A stretch of DNA of 30,513 nucleotides from Paulinella micropora (GCA_009731375.1 BJOX01000146.1:852260-882772), one strand, 5' to 3'. Positions 9,764-20,700 are shown, numbered from the stretch's first letter. Notes: generated by a model from the sequence alone, not told the origin. Translations and numbers: made by a program.

Positions 9764-10618
9764 GTATGCATACAATGTATGCGATGTGTATATGACCACG
9801 AAAATTTCTCGCTGATTGCGTTGGTTTTCCGGAAATCTGACGCATATTCCGTCTCATGTTTCAAATTTCGCTCATATCATGACAGCGAAACTTTCTCGCA
9901 AATTGAGGTGATTCCCCGGGAACCTGACCGCATTTTCGTTCATGTTTCATATTTCGCTCATATCCGACGCATTTTCGTCTCATGTTTCATATTTCGCTCA
10001 TATCCGAGTGTCTAATCACCTACAGAAGTGCGCCCGAATCGCCGACCTACAAAACAGGGTGTATGTGCATACAATATGACCACGAAAATTTCTCGCAAAT
10101 TCCGGTGATTCCCCGGGAACCTGGCCGCATTTTCGTCTCATGTTTCATATTTCGGACAGCGAAGCTTTCTCGCGAATTGCGGTGATTCCCCGGCAACCTG
10201 ACCGCATTTTCGTCTCATGTTTGATATTTCGCACATATCCGAGTTTCTATCTCACATACAGAAATGCGCCCAGATCGCCGACCTACAGAACACAGGGTAT
10301 GCATATAATGTATGCTATGTGTATATGCAGCAAATGTTTTCTCGCCAATGCCGGTGATTCCCCGGGAACCTGACCGAATTGTCTCTCATGTTTCACATTT
10401 TGCTCATATCATGTGTATATGTCAGCGAAATTTTCTCGCTAATTGCGGTAACTTTCCGGAAACCTGGCCGGATTTTCGTCTTATGTTTCATATTTCGCTC
10501 ATATCCGAGTTTCTATCTCACATGTCAGCGAAACTTTCTCGGTAATTACGGTAATTTCCCGGAAACCTGGCCGGATTTTCGTCTTACGTTTCATATTTTG
10601 GCCATATCCAAGTGGTAG
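9764..10618 (+). repeat. 85-bp minisatellite with exon-6 3' edge copies
   Basis: The unit contains CAGCGAAACTTTCTCGC, AATTGCGGTGATTCCCCGG, GAACCTGACCGCATTTTCG and CTCATGTTTCATATTTCGC, repeated with variation from about 9795 to 10615. Two exon-6 3' copies interrupt it. The copy at 10006-10058 has one base deleted, which breaks the frame. The copy at 10241-10296 is intact (EFLSHIQKCAQIADLQNTG) with donor GTATGC. A fragment without the exon end lies at 10507-10523. GGNAACCTGACCNCATTTT is also found in the foldback elements. Confidence 0.75.
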
Positions 10619-10880
10619 TTCATGAGAAGTTGCTTGTACTTAACCACCACGAGCAATGACTTCAAACGTTTCGTTCTCAGCCGGTTCTTATCTTTGCGGC
10701 TTGTGTAGTGGCTCATTTGAAAGCTCTCATCAAGAGCTTTCTAACGAGCCATAACACAGGTTGCAGATGCAAATACTGACTGAGATCAAAGCGCTTGAAC
10801 TCATTGTTCATTGTATTTAAGAAAGGAAACTTCTCATGTATTGTGCGTTGTGCGCGTCGTGGCGTGAAAGTGGGGAGAGA
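10619..10880. other. Unique intronic stretch with an inverted repeat
   Basis: No coding frame could be supported here. An interrupted palindrome lies at 10709-10751: outer arms TGGCTC / GAGCCA and inner arms AAAGCTCT / AGAGCTTT, separated by ATTTG, CATCA and CTAAC. It may be a remnant of a foldback element. Confidence 0.5.
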
Positions 10881-10884
10881 ACAT

Positions 10885-10920
10885 ACATGCATACATACAT
10901 GCATACATGCATACATACAT

Positions 10921-10951
<31 letters not shown>

Positions 10952-11018
10952 TACACATATACATAGACACATACATTTATGCATACAAAAATATTCACAT
11001 ACACACACAAACACACAA

Positions 11019-11050
<32 letters not shown>
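10885..11050 (+). repeat. (ATAC)n and (AC)n tract before exon 7
   Basis: ATAC and AC repeats end in CACACACAG, which serves as the exon-7 acceptor. Confidence 0.9.
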
Positions 11051-11051
<1 letters not shown>

Positions 11052-11114
11052 GGAAAGAGCACGAGACGCGGTGGTTCAACGGCCGCACTCAGCTCCGACG
11101 CATTCACCAAATGG
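11051..11114 (+). CDS. Exon 7 ([21 protein letters not shown])
   Basis: This 64-nt exon lies between CACACAG and the donor TGG/GTATAG. After one base completing a Gly codon it reads GKSTRRGGST then [11 protein letters not shown]. Phase 2 in and 0 out match exons 6 and 8. Its last 33 nt recur four times downstream. The alternative frame GERARDAVVQRP is also open here but does not fit the phases. The segment is basic, then small-residue rich; no motif was recognised. Confidence 0.7.
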
Positions 11115-11116
11115 GT

Positions 11117-11306
<190 letters not shown>

Positions 11307-11309
11307 ATA

Positions 11310-14300
11310 GATGAGATGTCGCAAAGGAATGTAGTCCTTGCAAAGGAACGCAGTTTCACATCAAACAATAATTTGTGTACTGTGCATGTGTCCGGGATGG
11401 GAATCACGGGTAGACTGTGTTCTGGAAAAAGAAGAGGAGGAAGGACGTTGAAGAAAAAGGCAATCTAGGAATGGAGAGTGGGAGGATAAGGAAGAAGAGA
11501 AAGAAAAGGAAGCCGTTAGTCCAAGTGTTTTGAGCACCGTAAGCTTGCGCAAGCTACAATGATGACATTGTATGAGGCCTAAACCCCCGCAGGGACCTAG
11601 CCCGGGCTATGCAACACTGGACGGCTATGATGGAATGCAGTCACCAATACGGACTAGAGGAAGATTAGTCCAATTTTTGACTGCACAGGAGCGATAAATC
11701 GCAAAAGAGCAACGAGCTACGCAGGAGGATAGCTTGAAGCAAAGGGATTTGGATTGGGGATGGGAAAAACCCAAGGCGCGGAAACATCGATGAACAGAGA
11801 ACGATACCATGCCGCGAGCCCCGCATTCGATTGGTCGAAGGTGGCAGGTCCATCCGTTGTCCTCGATTTGAGATTTGAGCTTGTTGTATCGGTTGGTCTT
11901 GTAGGCTCGTGCGTCAAGGATGTTTTCCTCGACCGGGCACGTTAGCTCGATCAGAATACATATCTTGGTAGACAGTGACCAGACAACGATATCGGGGCGG
12001 AGGTCAGTGACACAAATGTGGACAGGAAAGGCTTGCTCAGAACCGGTGTATTGGGTTTGGAGTTGCCAATCGTTTGCAGTGTCAAGCAGGGATGGTCGAT
12101 GAAATGACTGTCTCTTAGGCTTCTGCTCGCCCTCTTTCACAAACATAGACTTTGATTCATTTTGGTCTATAGGGGAGCGTTTGTTATGGCTCTCGATGTG
12201 TTTTTGAAGGGGAGCTTCAATAGTGCAGAGCACAGAGTCATGACGCCAGGTATAGCGGCCTTGTTTGAGGGCAACATGGCAACCGGAGAGGATGTGGCAT
12301 AGATGTGCTTGACCAGAACAGAGGGCACACTTGTTGTTGGGAATGATTCCCCACAGACGTCTAAGGTCGGGGGTAATAACCGAGTTTGTGCTTGCGTTGA
12401 TGACCCAAGAGATTAAACGGGGATTACGGGTTCCGATGAGGCGAGCCCAGGAGAGGTCGAAGGGGCATGCGTCTTCAAAACGAAGGAAGCACCCTTGCAT
12501 GGCTTTGTCCATGTCATGCACTGTGGTTGTCTCAAGTATTGTCTCAGCAGCTAATTCTAAAACCCTGTCTTTGCGGTCTGTGATGGAATGTTCTTTTGGG
12601 TAGCGACCATGGCCAAGTCCGAGATGATCGGATTGGCCTCGATGTTTGAATTCAAAATCAACTTGTGCCTCAAGCTTTTCGAGCACAGGCTCTGGTTTCC
12701 AGATAGTTCGAAATGTTTCGTGTTTCGTCAGGTTCATCGCATAAATGGACGAGAGGTGTTTATCTGGGCAGTACTTCAGCATTTGAGCACGGTTGATTTG
12801 AAGTCGCTGGTAAAAAGAGACGATGGATTGGAGCTGTAGACCGAATTTCGAGCGTGGGCGGTAAAGGCAAGAGACCAGAGCTCTTTTGTAGATATTGGCC
12901 CATTTTTTGAGGAAGCGGGTCGCAATTTTCTCAAGGGTTTTGGCGAAAGATAAGCAGAGGTCATAAATGAGAAATGGCCAGGCAAGTGACTGGACAGCGT
13001 AGTGCTGGTATAGCCAAAGTTTCATAAAGCCATTGATCGAGCAGCTATCGATGGCTTGCATAGAAAGAATGAACTTCTTTTGGATTGCTGCACGTTGTTC
13101 GTTTTCGCTGAGGTCATGGTAGACAATCCATCCGAGGTCTTTGAAAGGCTTGTCAGCGATGAAGTCAATCGGTTTGCCAGTAATAGTAAGGGCGGGGTCG
13201 AAGGGTGGGAACGAGATCGGCAATAATCGTTTGAGACCCTTATAGTCGTCGGCTTTAGTCCAGTATTTGAAAGCAAGGCTTTTGCATTTGGGCGGTTTCG
13301 CGGCCATTGTTCTGGACCATGACAGAAATTTGTCAATCATGTTGATGGACGATTGACAGTGTTTCGGGGATCGGCAGTGTAGTTTGAGGTCGTCAGCATA
13401 AGCAGCTTCGTGCACGATGACTTCATCTGTTGAGGTCTTATGCTTGAAATGATAACCGTTGTTTTTGGTCAAGGATGATAGGAGGTCAAGGAGTAGGTTG
13501 AAAACTATGTTGAAAAGGAGAGGAGAAATGCAGCATCCTTGAAAAACGCCAACAGCAAAAACAAAGGGTTCTGATGACCAATCTTTCCCTTCGATTGTGG
13601 CTACTAAGAGTTCGTAGTATAAAAAGATTATGCGAGCAAACATAGGGGGCACGTGGTACCACCAGAGAGCGAACTGGATCAAGTTGTGGTTTACGCTTCC
13701 AAAAGCGTTTTGTAGGTCAATCCATGCTATGACCAGTTGGCGATAGTGATCTTTTGCATTTCTGATGGTAGCTTTTGTAGTAGCAATGTGCTCGGGGCAT
13801 CCTGCAACGTTACGGAGGAAACCTTTTTGTTTTGCTCTGTCAAAGTACTTGTTATCTAGCAAAAAACTCTCTAGGCGTTTTGACCACAAAGAGAAAAATA
13901 CCTTACCCGAGCAGCTTGTCAGAGCAATCGGACGATAGTTTGAGGCCTGAAGTGGATCGCCGTCCTTATGAAGGAGGGAGATAGCAGCTTGGGCCCAGCT
14001 ATTAGCTACATCCGTTGTCCAACACTTGACAATGAGTTTGTGTAAGAAAAGTAAAGCGGTGGGAAGTCTCTTGTAAACAAGGTAGCTAATACCATCTCTG
14101 CCAGGGGCTGCACCATTACGCTTGGCAAACACAGATCTTTTGGTTTCCAAGAAGGACGGTGGCTTGAGGTCAAAGGGGACAGTTGGTAGAGGCGGGCGAT
14201 TCATTTCAGGTAAGGGCACGTAGGTTTGTTCACGATTAGCGTCTTTGTATAGGTTGGGAAAGTAGGAGTCACAGTTTTCTTTGGATAGGGAGGAAGTGGT

Positions 14301-15152
14301 TTGGGTTGAGGGGGGATGAAACAGATTTTTGGCAAACTTATGAGGGTCAGTTCGGAAGCGTGTATTTGCTTGTCGTTGAGCGGAGCTTAAAGTTGCTTCC
14401 TTGAGACGACGGCGGAGGCGGTTACCGGTCTTCAATAATACTCGCCAAGTTTTTTGCAGGCTTTTTGCAACAGCAGCTGGAATTGAACCTGCCCTTTTGA
14501 GATCTCGCAGATGTCTCTTTTGGATCAGTTTTTGTTGTCGGTTCTGCGTGAGTTCTGTTTGGAGCCGGATTACGTGGCGGTTTTTTCGCTCATGAGTTTG
14601 TTCTTGTGTTTTTGTTACCCGTTGTGATATGAAGTCGTAGAGATATCTTTCAAATTTCGCTACTGCTTCGTCACATGACAGGCATTTGATGAGAGAGGAG
14701 GGGAGGATGAGAGGGAGTGCGGATTGGAGTTCTTCTTCAATGCCTTTCCATTCGCTTGGTGTTGATGGCAATACCAGGCGTTTTCTTCTTTCGGTTGGTT
14801 CTTTCGGGGCACTTCTTGTCCGATGGACGAAATGGGAGTATGTCTCGGCGTCAACACAGTGGGTGGAATCCAGGTTGATAATGCCGGGTTGCGACTTGTA
14901 GTCCGGATGGACGTGCGCTTTTGGGCTCTTCTTTTCGAGGAGGCCCGAAAGGTCTTCGCAAGGGTGAACATGAGCAAAATCTCCTCCAGGGGGTTCAGGC
15001 GGTGCAGAGCACGCACTGGGAGGGTGACGGCGGCCAATCCGGAGGGAATAGCGGTGCGTCGGTAGGTTTTCGCATGTAGTTTTTGTAACTTACGGCTTAA
15101 CTTAGGGGAAGCAAGCCTCTTTGTTTAAGCCAGGGTTGTCAGCCCAAGAAGA

Positions 15153-15157
<5 letters not shown>
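11310..15157 (-). mobile_element. Non-LTR retrotransposon (LINE), restriction-like-endonuclease type, 5'-incomplete
   Basis: A single long minus-strand frame with reverse transcriptase, a C-terminal zinc-finger-like segment and a restriction-like endonuclease is followed by about 315 bp of 3' UTR. Both ends lie in or next to GATA repeats, so a target-site duplication cannot be resolved. It sits antisense inside intron 7 of the host gene, between exon-7 edge copies 1 and 2. The open frame has no ATG before the RT region and is closed upstream by a TAA at 15090-15092, so the copy looks 5'-truncated, as is common for LINEs. End positions are approximate. Confidence 0.85.
11625..15089 (-). CDS. 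LINE reverse transcriptase / endonuclease polyprotein (5'-incomplete)
   Basis: The open frame has 1154 codons counted from 15089; the first 106 lack a start codon but look coding (DFAHVHPCEDLSG, HPDYKSQPGIINLDS). RT motifs in order are NYRPIAL (about residue 384), catalytic Asp in WIDLQNAFG (D458), QGCCISPLLFN, and YADD (564-567; 13389-13400). Downstream are a CxxC...H...C segment (CALCSGQAHLCHILSGC, from residue 921) and RYTWRHDSVL. The C-terminus has RPDIVVWS (D1033) followed by IELTCPVEEN (E1048) and a downstream AYKTNRYNKL, matching the PD-(D/E)XK restriction-like endonuclease of R2-like elements. No apurinic-endonuclease domain precedes the RT. The frame is intact to its stop, so insertion is probably recent. 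It would copy element RNA at a nicked target by target-primed reverse transcription. The clade was not determined. Confidence 0.9.
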   Translation of the reverse strand, partial: VTKTTCENLPTHRYSLRIGRRHPPSACSAPPEPPGGDFAHVHPCEDLSGLLEKKSPKAHVHPDYKSQPGIINLDSTHCVDAETYSHFVHRTRSAPKEPTERRKRLVLPSTPSEWKGIEEELQSALPLILPSSLIKCLSCDEAVAKFERYLYDFISQRVTKTQEQTHERKNRHVIRLQTELTQNRQQKLIQKRHLRDLKRAGSIPAAVAKSLQKTWRVLLKTGNRLRRRLKEATLSSAQRQANTRFRTDPHKFAKNLFHPPSTQTTSSLSKENCDSYFPNLYKDANREQTYVPLPEMNRPPLPTVPFDLKPPSFLETKRSVFAKRNGAAPGRDGISYLVYKRLPTALLFLHKLIVKCWTTDVANSWAQAAISLLHKDGDPLQASNYRPIALTSCSGKVFFSLWSKRLESFLLDNKYFDRAKQKGFLRNVAGCPEHIATTKATIRNAKDHYRQLVIAWIDLQNAFGSVNHNLIQFALWWYHVPPMFARIIFLYYELLVATIEGKDWSSEPFVFAVGVFQGCCISPLLFNIVFNLLLDLLSSLTKNNGYHFKHKTSTDEVIVHEAAYADDLKLHCRSPKHCQSSINMIDKFLSWSRTMAAKPPKCKSLAFKYWTKADDYKGLKRLLPISFPPFDPALTITGKPIDFIADKPFKDLGWIVYHDLSENEQRAAIQKKFILSMQAIDSCSINGFMKLWLYQHYAVQSLAWPFLIYDLCLSFAKTLEKIATRFLKKWANIYKRALVSCLYRPRSKFGLQLQSIVSFYQRLQINRAQMLKYCPDKHLSSIYAMNLTKHETFRTIWKPEPVLEKLEAQVDFEFKHRGQSDHLGLGHGRYPKEHSITDRKDRVLELAAETILETTTVHDMDKAMQGCFLRFEDACPFDLSWARLIGTRNPRLISWVINASTNSVITPDLRRLWGIIPNNKCALCSGQAHLCHILSGCHVALKQGRYTWRHDSVLCTIEAPLQKHIESHNKRSPIDQNESKSMFVKEGEQKPKRQSFHRPSLLDTANDWQLQTQYTGSEQAFPVHICVTDLRPDIVVWSLSTKICILIELTCPVEENILDARAYKTNRYNKLKSQIEDNGWTCHLRPIECGARGMVSFSVHRCFRALGFSHPQSKSLCFKLSSCVARCSFAIYRSCAVKNWTNLPLVRIGDCIPS

Positions 15158-15184
<27 letters not shown>

Positions 15185-15198
15185 TTAGATATATATAT

Positions 15199-15264
<66 letters not shown>

Positions 15265-15322
15265 GGTTGGCAGGCCGCACTCAGCTCTGACGCATTCACC
15301 AAATGGGTCATCAGTTAACACT

Positions 15323-15396
<74 letters not shown>

Positions 15397-15452
15397 GGTT
15401 GGCAGGCCGCACTCAGCTCTGACGCATTCACCAAATGGGTCATCAGTTAACT

Positions 15453-15528
<76 letters not shown>

Positions 15529-15600
15529 GTAGATAGATAGATGGTTGGCAGGCCGCACTCAGCTCTGACGCATTCACGAAATGGGTCAACAGTTAACACC
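15158..15600 (+). repeat. (GATA)n with exon-7 3' edge copies 2-4
   Basis: Three near-identical units contain GATA repeat, GGTTGGCAG, then the 33-nt exon-7 end ([11 protein letters not shown]) ending at 15306, 15438 and 15584. The first two are followed by GTCATCAGTTAAC and the third by GTCAACAGTTAAC. Relative to exon 7 the shared codons differ by one synonymous change (TCC/TCT); the third copy also has ACC to ACG, also synonymous. Each has its own CAG and GT around 33 nt, a frame-neutral length. Confidence 0.85.
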
Positions 15601-15770
15601 TACCTACCTACCTACCTTCCTTCCTACCTACCTACCTACCTACCTACCTTCCTACCTACCTACCTACCTACCTACCTACCTACCTTCCTACCTTCCTACC
15701 TTCCTTCCTACCTTCCTACCTACCTTCCTACCTACCTTCCTACCTACCTACCTACCTACCTACGTACCTA
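15598..15770 (+). repeat. (CCTA)n/(CCTT)n tract
   Basis: Pyrimidine-rich CCTA units with CTTC variants directly follow the last exon-7 edge copy. Confidence 0.9.
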
Positions 15771-15780
15771 TCATGGCTAG

Positions 15781-15820
15781 GGCGCTGTGGATTCAGTACG
15801 CTTCGACAACGATGTCTGCC
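15781..15820 (+). repeat. Exon-8 5' edge copy
   Basis: ATCATGGCTAG, as at the real exon 8, is followed by GGCGCTGTGGATTCAG... to GATGTCTGCC, then CTAACC repeats. It reads [13 protein letters not shown]; the single A-to-V change distinguishes it from exon 8. Confidence 0.75.
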
Positions 15821-15993
15821 TACCTAACCTTCTTAACCTTACCTACCTACCCTACTTAACCTTACCTACTTATCCTACTTAACCTTACCTACTTACCTAC
15901 TTACCACACACAAACTTACCTACTTAACCTACTTAACCTTACCTACTTACCTACTTACCTACTTAACCTACCTACTTACCTATTCATTCGCAG

Positions 15994-16020
15994 GCTAAGT
16001 GGAGGTTGGTGCTAGAGGAT
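15994..16020 (+). repeat. Out-of-order exon-9 5' edge copy
   Basis: CATTCGCAG plus the exon-9 start (AKWRLVLED) lies upstream of exon 8, between the exon-8 5' copy and exon 8 itself. All other exon-9 copies lie downstream of exon 8. This suggests that a block running from exon 8 into the exon-9 array was once duplicated and then shortened. Confidence 0.75.
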
Positions 16021-16095
16021 GTGGACTTACTTACTTACGTACCTACTTACCTACTTACCTACTTGCTTACCTACTCATCTACCTATCATGGCTAG

Positions 16096-16221
16096 GGGGC
16101 TGTGGATTCAGCACGCTTCGACAACGATGTCTGTCTGGCCACACACAAACTACTTACAGAACGCACAGATCAGCTGGTAGAACGTCTTAACCAAATGCTG
16201 GAAGAACAGTCGGCTACAGAG
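16096..16221 (+). CDS. Exon 8, charged coiled-coil-like (LTERTDQLVERLNQMLEE)
   Basis: This 126-nt exon of 42 whole codons lies between ATGGCTAG and the strong donor GAG/GTGAGT. It reads [19 protein letters not shown], then LTERTDQLVERLNQMLEE and QSATE. It is the only open frame of the three. The Leu/Val spacing and Glu/Arg/Gln content suggest a coiled coil continuing into exon 9. One 5' copy lies upstream and four 3' copies downstream. The function is unknown; the helix suggests a structural or protein-interaction role, which is inference. Confidence 0.8.
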
Positions 16222-16237
16222 GTGAGTCTACTACTTC

Positions 16238-16276
<39 letters not shown>

Positions 16277-16350
16277 CCTTACTTACTTACTTACTTATGA
16301 ACGTCTTAACCAATTGCTCGAGGAACAGTCGGCCACAGAGGTGAGTCTAC

Positions 16351-16392
<42 letters not shown>

Positions 16393-16445
16393 TGAACGTC
16401 TTAACCAATGGTTCGAGGAACAGTCGGCTACAGAGGTGAGTCTAC

Positions 16446-16480
<35 letters not shown>

Positions 16481-16560
16481 CTGTTTACTTACTTACTTAC
16501 TTACTTATGAACGTCTTAACCAATGGTTCGAGGAACAGTCGGCTACAGGGGTGAGTCTAC

Positions 16561-16602
<42 letters not shown>

Positions 16603-16645
16603 TGAACGTCTTAACCAATTGCTCGAGGAACAGTCGGCTACAGAG
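16222..16645 (+). repeat. Four exon-8 3' edge copies with GTGAGT donors in (CTTA)n
   Basis: The copies end at 16340, 16435, 16550 and 16645. Each contains GAACGTCTTAACCAA...CAGTCGGC and is followed by GTGAGTCTACTACTTACTT. The first copy differs from exon 8 by three synonymous changes and one M-to-L change. The second and third read NQWFEEQ. No AG precedes the copies, so they could act only as alternative donors. Confidence 0.85.
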
Positions 16646-16655
16646 GTGAGTCTAC

Positions 16656-16698
<43 letters not shown>

Positions 16699-16699
16699 G

Positions 16700-16753
<54 letters not shown>

Positions 16754-16813
16754 TCTACCTATACCTTACATACTTACTTACTTACTTACTTACAACACTT
16801 ACTTACTTACAAC

Positions 16814-16865
<52 letters not shown>

Positions 16866-16943
16866 CACTTATTTACTTACTTACTTACTTACTTATTCAC
16901 TTACTTACTTACTTATTTACTTACTTACTTATCTACCTATACA

Positions 16944-17000
<57 letters not shown>

Positions 17001-17213
17001 CACTTACAACACTTATTTACTTACTTACTTACTTACTTATTTACTTACTTACTTACTTACTTATCTACCTTTACCTTACTTACTACTTACTTACCAACTT
17101 ACTTACTTACTTACAACACTTACTTACTTACTTACTTACTTACTTGCTTACTTGCTTACTTACTTACTTACTTGCTTACTTACTTACTTACTTACTTACT
17201 TATCTACCTATAC

Positions 17214-17244
<31 letters not shown>

Positions 17245-17335
17245 CACTTAGTTACTTACTTACTTACTTACTTGCTCACCTTAATTACCTTCCTAACTTC
17301 CTAACTTACTTACTTACGCATTTACTGTTCCAAGA
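16646..17335 (+). repeat. (CTTA)n tract
   Basis: About 690 bp of ACTT repeats with ACAACACTT and TATCTACCTATACC interruptions that recur at intervals, so a higher-order duplication is also present. Confidence 0.9.
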
Positions 17336-17412
17336 GGATGGGGACTTACTTACTTACTTACCTACTTACCTACTTACCTACTTAACCTACTTACTTACCT
17401 ACTCATTCGCAG

Positions 17413-18384
17413 GCTAAGTTGAGGTTGGTGCTAGAGGATGTGGACTTACTTACTTACCTACCTACTTACCTACTTACCTACTTACCTACTTAACCTACTT
17501 ACCTTTTCATTGGCAGGCCAAGTGGAGGTTGGTGCTAGAGGATGTGGACTTACTTACTTACTTACCTACTTACCTACTTACCTACTTACCTACTTACCTA
17601 CTTACTTACCTATTCATTGGCAGGCCAAGTGGAGGTTGGTGCTAGAGGATGTGGACTAACCTACTTACCTACTTACCTACTTACCTACTTAAACTACTTG
17701 CTTACCTATTCATTGGCAGGCTAAGTGGAGGTTGGTGCTAGAGGATATGGACTTACTTACCTACCTACTTACTACCTACTTACCTACTTACCTACTTACC
17801 TACTTAACCTACTTACTTAACTATTCATTCGCAGGCCAAGTGGAGGTTGGTGCTAGAGGATATGGACTTACTTACCTACCTACTTACTTACTTACCTACT
17901 TACCTACTTAACCTCTTACTTACCTATTCATTCGCAGGCTAAGTGGAGGTTGGTGCTAGAGGATGTGGACTTACTTACTTACCTACCTACTTACCTACTT
18001 ACCTACTTAACCTACTTACCTACTTACCTACTTACCTACTTACCTTCTTACTTACCTGTTCATGGGCAGGCCAAGTGGAGGTTGGTGCTAGAGGATATGG
18101 ACTTACTTAGCTACCTACTTACCTACTTACCTACTTAACCTACTTACTTACCTTTTCATTGGCAGGCCAACTGGAGGTTGGTGCTAGAGGATATGGACTT
18201 ACTTACTTACGTACCTACTTACCTACTTACCTACCTACCTACTTACCTACTTACCTACTTACCTACATACCTACTTGACCTACTTACTTACCTACTCATT
18301 CGCAGGCTAAGTGGAAGTTGGTGCTAGAGGATGTGGACTTACTTACTTACCTACCTAGATTTATTGATTTTTTGATTTATTGGT

Positions 18385-18475
<91 letters not shown>

Positions 18476-20203
18476 TTGATTTATTGATTTATTTATTGAT
18501 TTATTGATTTATTGATTTATTCTTACCTACTTACCTACTTACCTACTTACCTACCTACCTACCTACTTACTTACTTACCTATTCAATGGCAGGCCAAGTG
18601 GAGGTTGGTGCTAGAGGATATGGACTTACTTACCTCCCTACTTACCTACTTACCTACTTACCTACTTACCTACTTGCTTACCTACCTACTTACCTACTTA
18701 TCTACTTACTTACCTATTCATTGGCAGGCCAAGTGGAGGTTGGTGCTAGAGGATTTGGACTTACTTACTTACCTACCTACTTACCTACTTACCTACCTAC
18801 CTACTTACCTACTTACTTACCTATTCATTGGCAGGCTAAGTGGAGGTTGGTTCTAGAGGATAAGGACTTACTTACCTACCTACTTACCTAGTTACCTACT
18901 TGCCTACTTACCTACTTACTTACTCACCTACTTACCTACTTAACCTACTTACTTACCTATTCATTGGCAGGCCAAGTGGAGGTTGGTGCTAGAGGATATG
19001 GACTTACCTACTCACCTACCTACCTACTTACATGCTTACCTACTTACCTACCTACCTACTTAACCTACTTACCTACTTACCTACCTACGTACTTACCTAC
19101 TTACTTACCTATTCATTCGCAGACCAAGTGGAGGTTGGTGCTAGAGGATATGGACTTACTTAGTTACTTACCTTCCTACCTACTTACCTACTTACCTACT
19201 TACCTACTTACCTACTTACTTACTTACCTCTTACCTACTTAACCTACTTACTTACCTATTCATCGGCAGGCTAAGTGGTGGTTGGTGGTAGAGGATATGG
19301 ACTTACTTACTTACCTACCTACCTACTTACCTACTTACCTACTTACCTACCTACCTACTTAACCTACTTACCTACTTAAACTACTTACTTGCCTATTCAT
19401 TGGCAGGCCAAGTGGAGGTTGGTGCTAGAGGATGTGGACTTACCTACTTACTTACTTACTTACCTACTTACCTACTTACCTACTTAACCTACTTACTTAC
19501 TTACCTACTTAACCTACTTACTTACCTATTCATGGGCAGGCCAAGTGGAGGTTGGTGCTAGAGGATGTGGACTTACTTACTTACCTACCTACTTACCTAC
19601 TTACCTACTTGCCTACTTACTTACCTATTCATTGGCAGGCCAAGTGGAGGTTGGTGCTAGAGGATGTGGACTTACTTACTTACCTACCTACTTACGTACT
19701 TACACTTACCTACTTACTTACTTACCTACTTACCTACTTGCCTACTTACTTACCTATTCATTGGCAGGCCAAGTGGAGGTTGGTGCTAGGATATGGACTT
19801 ACCTACTTACTAACTTATCTACCTACCTACTTACCTACTTGCTTACCTATTCATTGGCAGGCTAAGGGGAGGATGATGTGGACTTACTTACCTACCTAGC
19901 TACCTACCTACTTACCTACCTACCTACTTACCTACTTACCTACTTACCTACTTAACCTACTTACTTACCTATTCATTGGCAGGCTAAGTGGAGGTTGGTG
20001 GTAGAGGATGTGGACTTACCTACTTACCTACTTACCTGCTTACCTACTTAACCTACTTACTTACCTATTGATTGGCAGGCTAAGTGGAGGTTGGTGCTAG
20101 AGGATGTGGACTTACTTACTTACCTACCTACTTACCTACTTACCTACTTAACCTAGTTACCTACTTACCTACTTAACCTACTTACTTACCTGTTCATGGG
20201 CAG
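17413..20203 (+). repeat. Array of 22 exon-9 5' edge copies
   Basis: The unit is CTTA/CCTA repeat, TATTCATTGGCAG (a good acceptor), then the nine codons AKWRLVLED, then RTGGACTTAC (R = G or A). Copies begin near 17413, 17517, 17624, 17720, 17835, 17938, 18070, 18166, 18306, 18593, 18728, 18835, 18971, 19123, 19270, 19407, 19540, 19639, 19768, 19861 (damaged), 19983 and 20079; exon 9 itself follows at 20204. Variation is slight, mainly GCC/GCT (synonymous), so the array is young or homogenised. Copies with GATGTGG have a GT after exactly 27 nt. Confidence 0.85.
18357..18522 (+). repeat. (ATTT)n island
   Basis: TTTA and TTGATT repeats interrupt the exon-9 array between its tenth and eleventh copies. 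The motif is unlike the surrounding CTTA tract. Confidence 0.9.
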
Positions 20204-20255
20204 GCCAAGTGGAGGTTGGTGCTAGAGGATGTAGTAGCGCAACTTGCACCGTGTG
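20204..20255 (+). CDS. Exon 9 ([17 protein letters not shown])
   Basis: This 52-nt exon lies between GGGCAG and the donor GTACTC (phase 0 in, 1 out). It reads [17 protein letters not shown] and one base. The first nine codons are those of the 23 partial copies upstream; only here does the sequence continue past GAGGAT into VVAQLAPC. It extends the exon-8 helix. A longer form carrying extra AKWRLVLED units would stay in frame if copies were spliced in. Confidence 0.75.
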
Positions 20256-20258
<3 letters not shown>

Positions 20259-20297
<39 letters not shown>

Positions 20298-20333
20298 CAT
20301 CCATCCATCTATCTATCTATCTATCTGTCTATC

Positions 20334-20423
<90 letters not shown>

Positions 20424-20438
20424 TTATCTATCTATCTA

Positions 20439-20527
<89 letters not shown>

Positions 20528-20530
20528 GTG

Positions 20531-20584
<54 letters not shown>

Positions 20585-20610
20585 ATATATATATATATGT
20601 ATATACATAC

Positions 20611-20681
<71 letters not shown>

Positions 20682-20700
20682 ATATATATATATATATATG
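20259..20700 (+). repeat. (CT)n, (CTAT)n, (CA)n and (TA)n tracts
   Basis: A succession of CT, CTAT, CT, CA and TA runs follows the exon-9 donor. No unique sequence is present. Confidence 0.9.

Noticed and set aside
14660-15037. Separate 125-codon minus-strand frame upstream of the LINE frame
   Set aside because: It overlaps the 5' extension of the RT frame in another frame. The RT frame is open and coding-like through the same region (HPDYKSQPGIINLDS), so this one is a shadow.
17413-20230. Regularly spaced identical short repeats resembling a CRISPR array
   Set aside because: The spacers are STRs and not unique sequences, the repeat encodes AKWRLVLED after a splice acceptor, and the DNA is eukaryotic.
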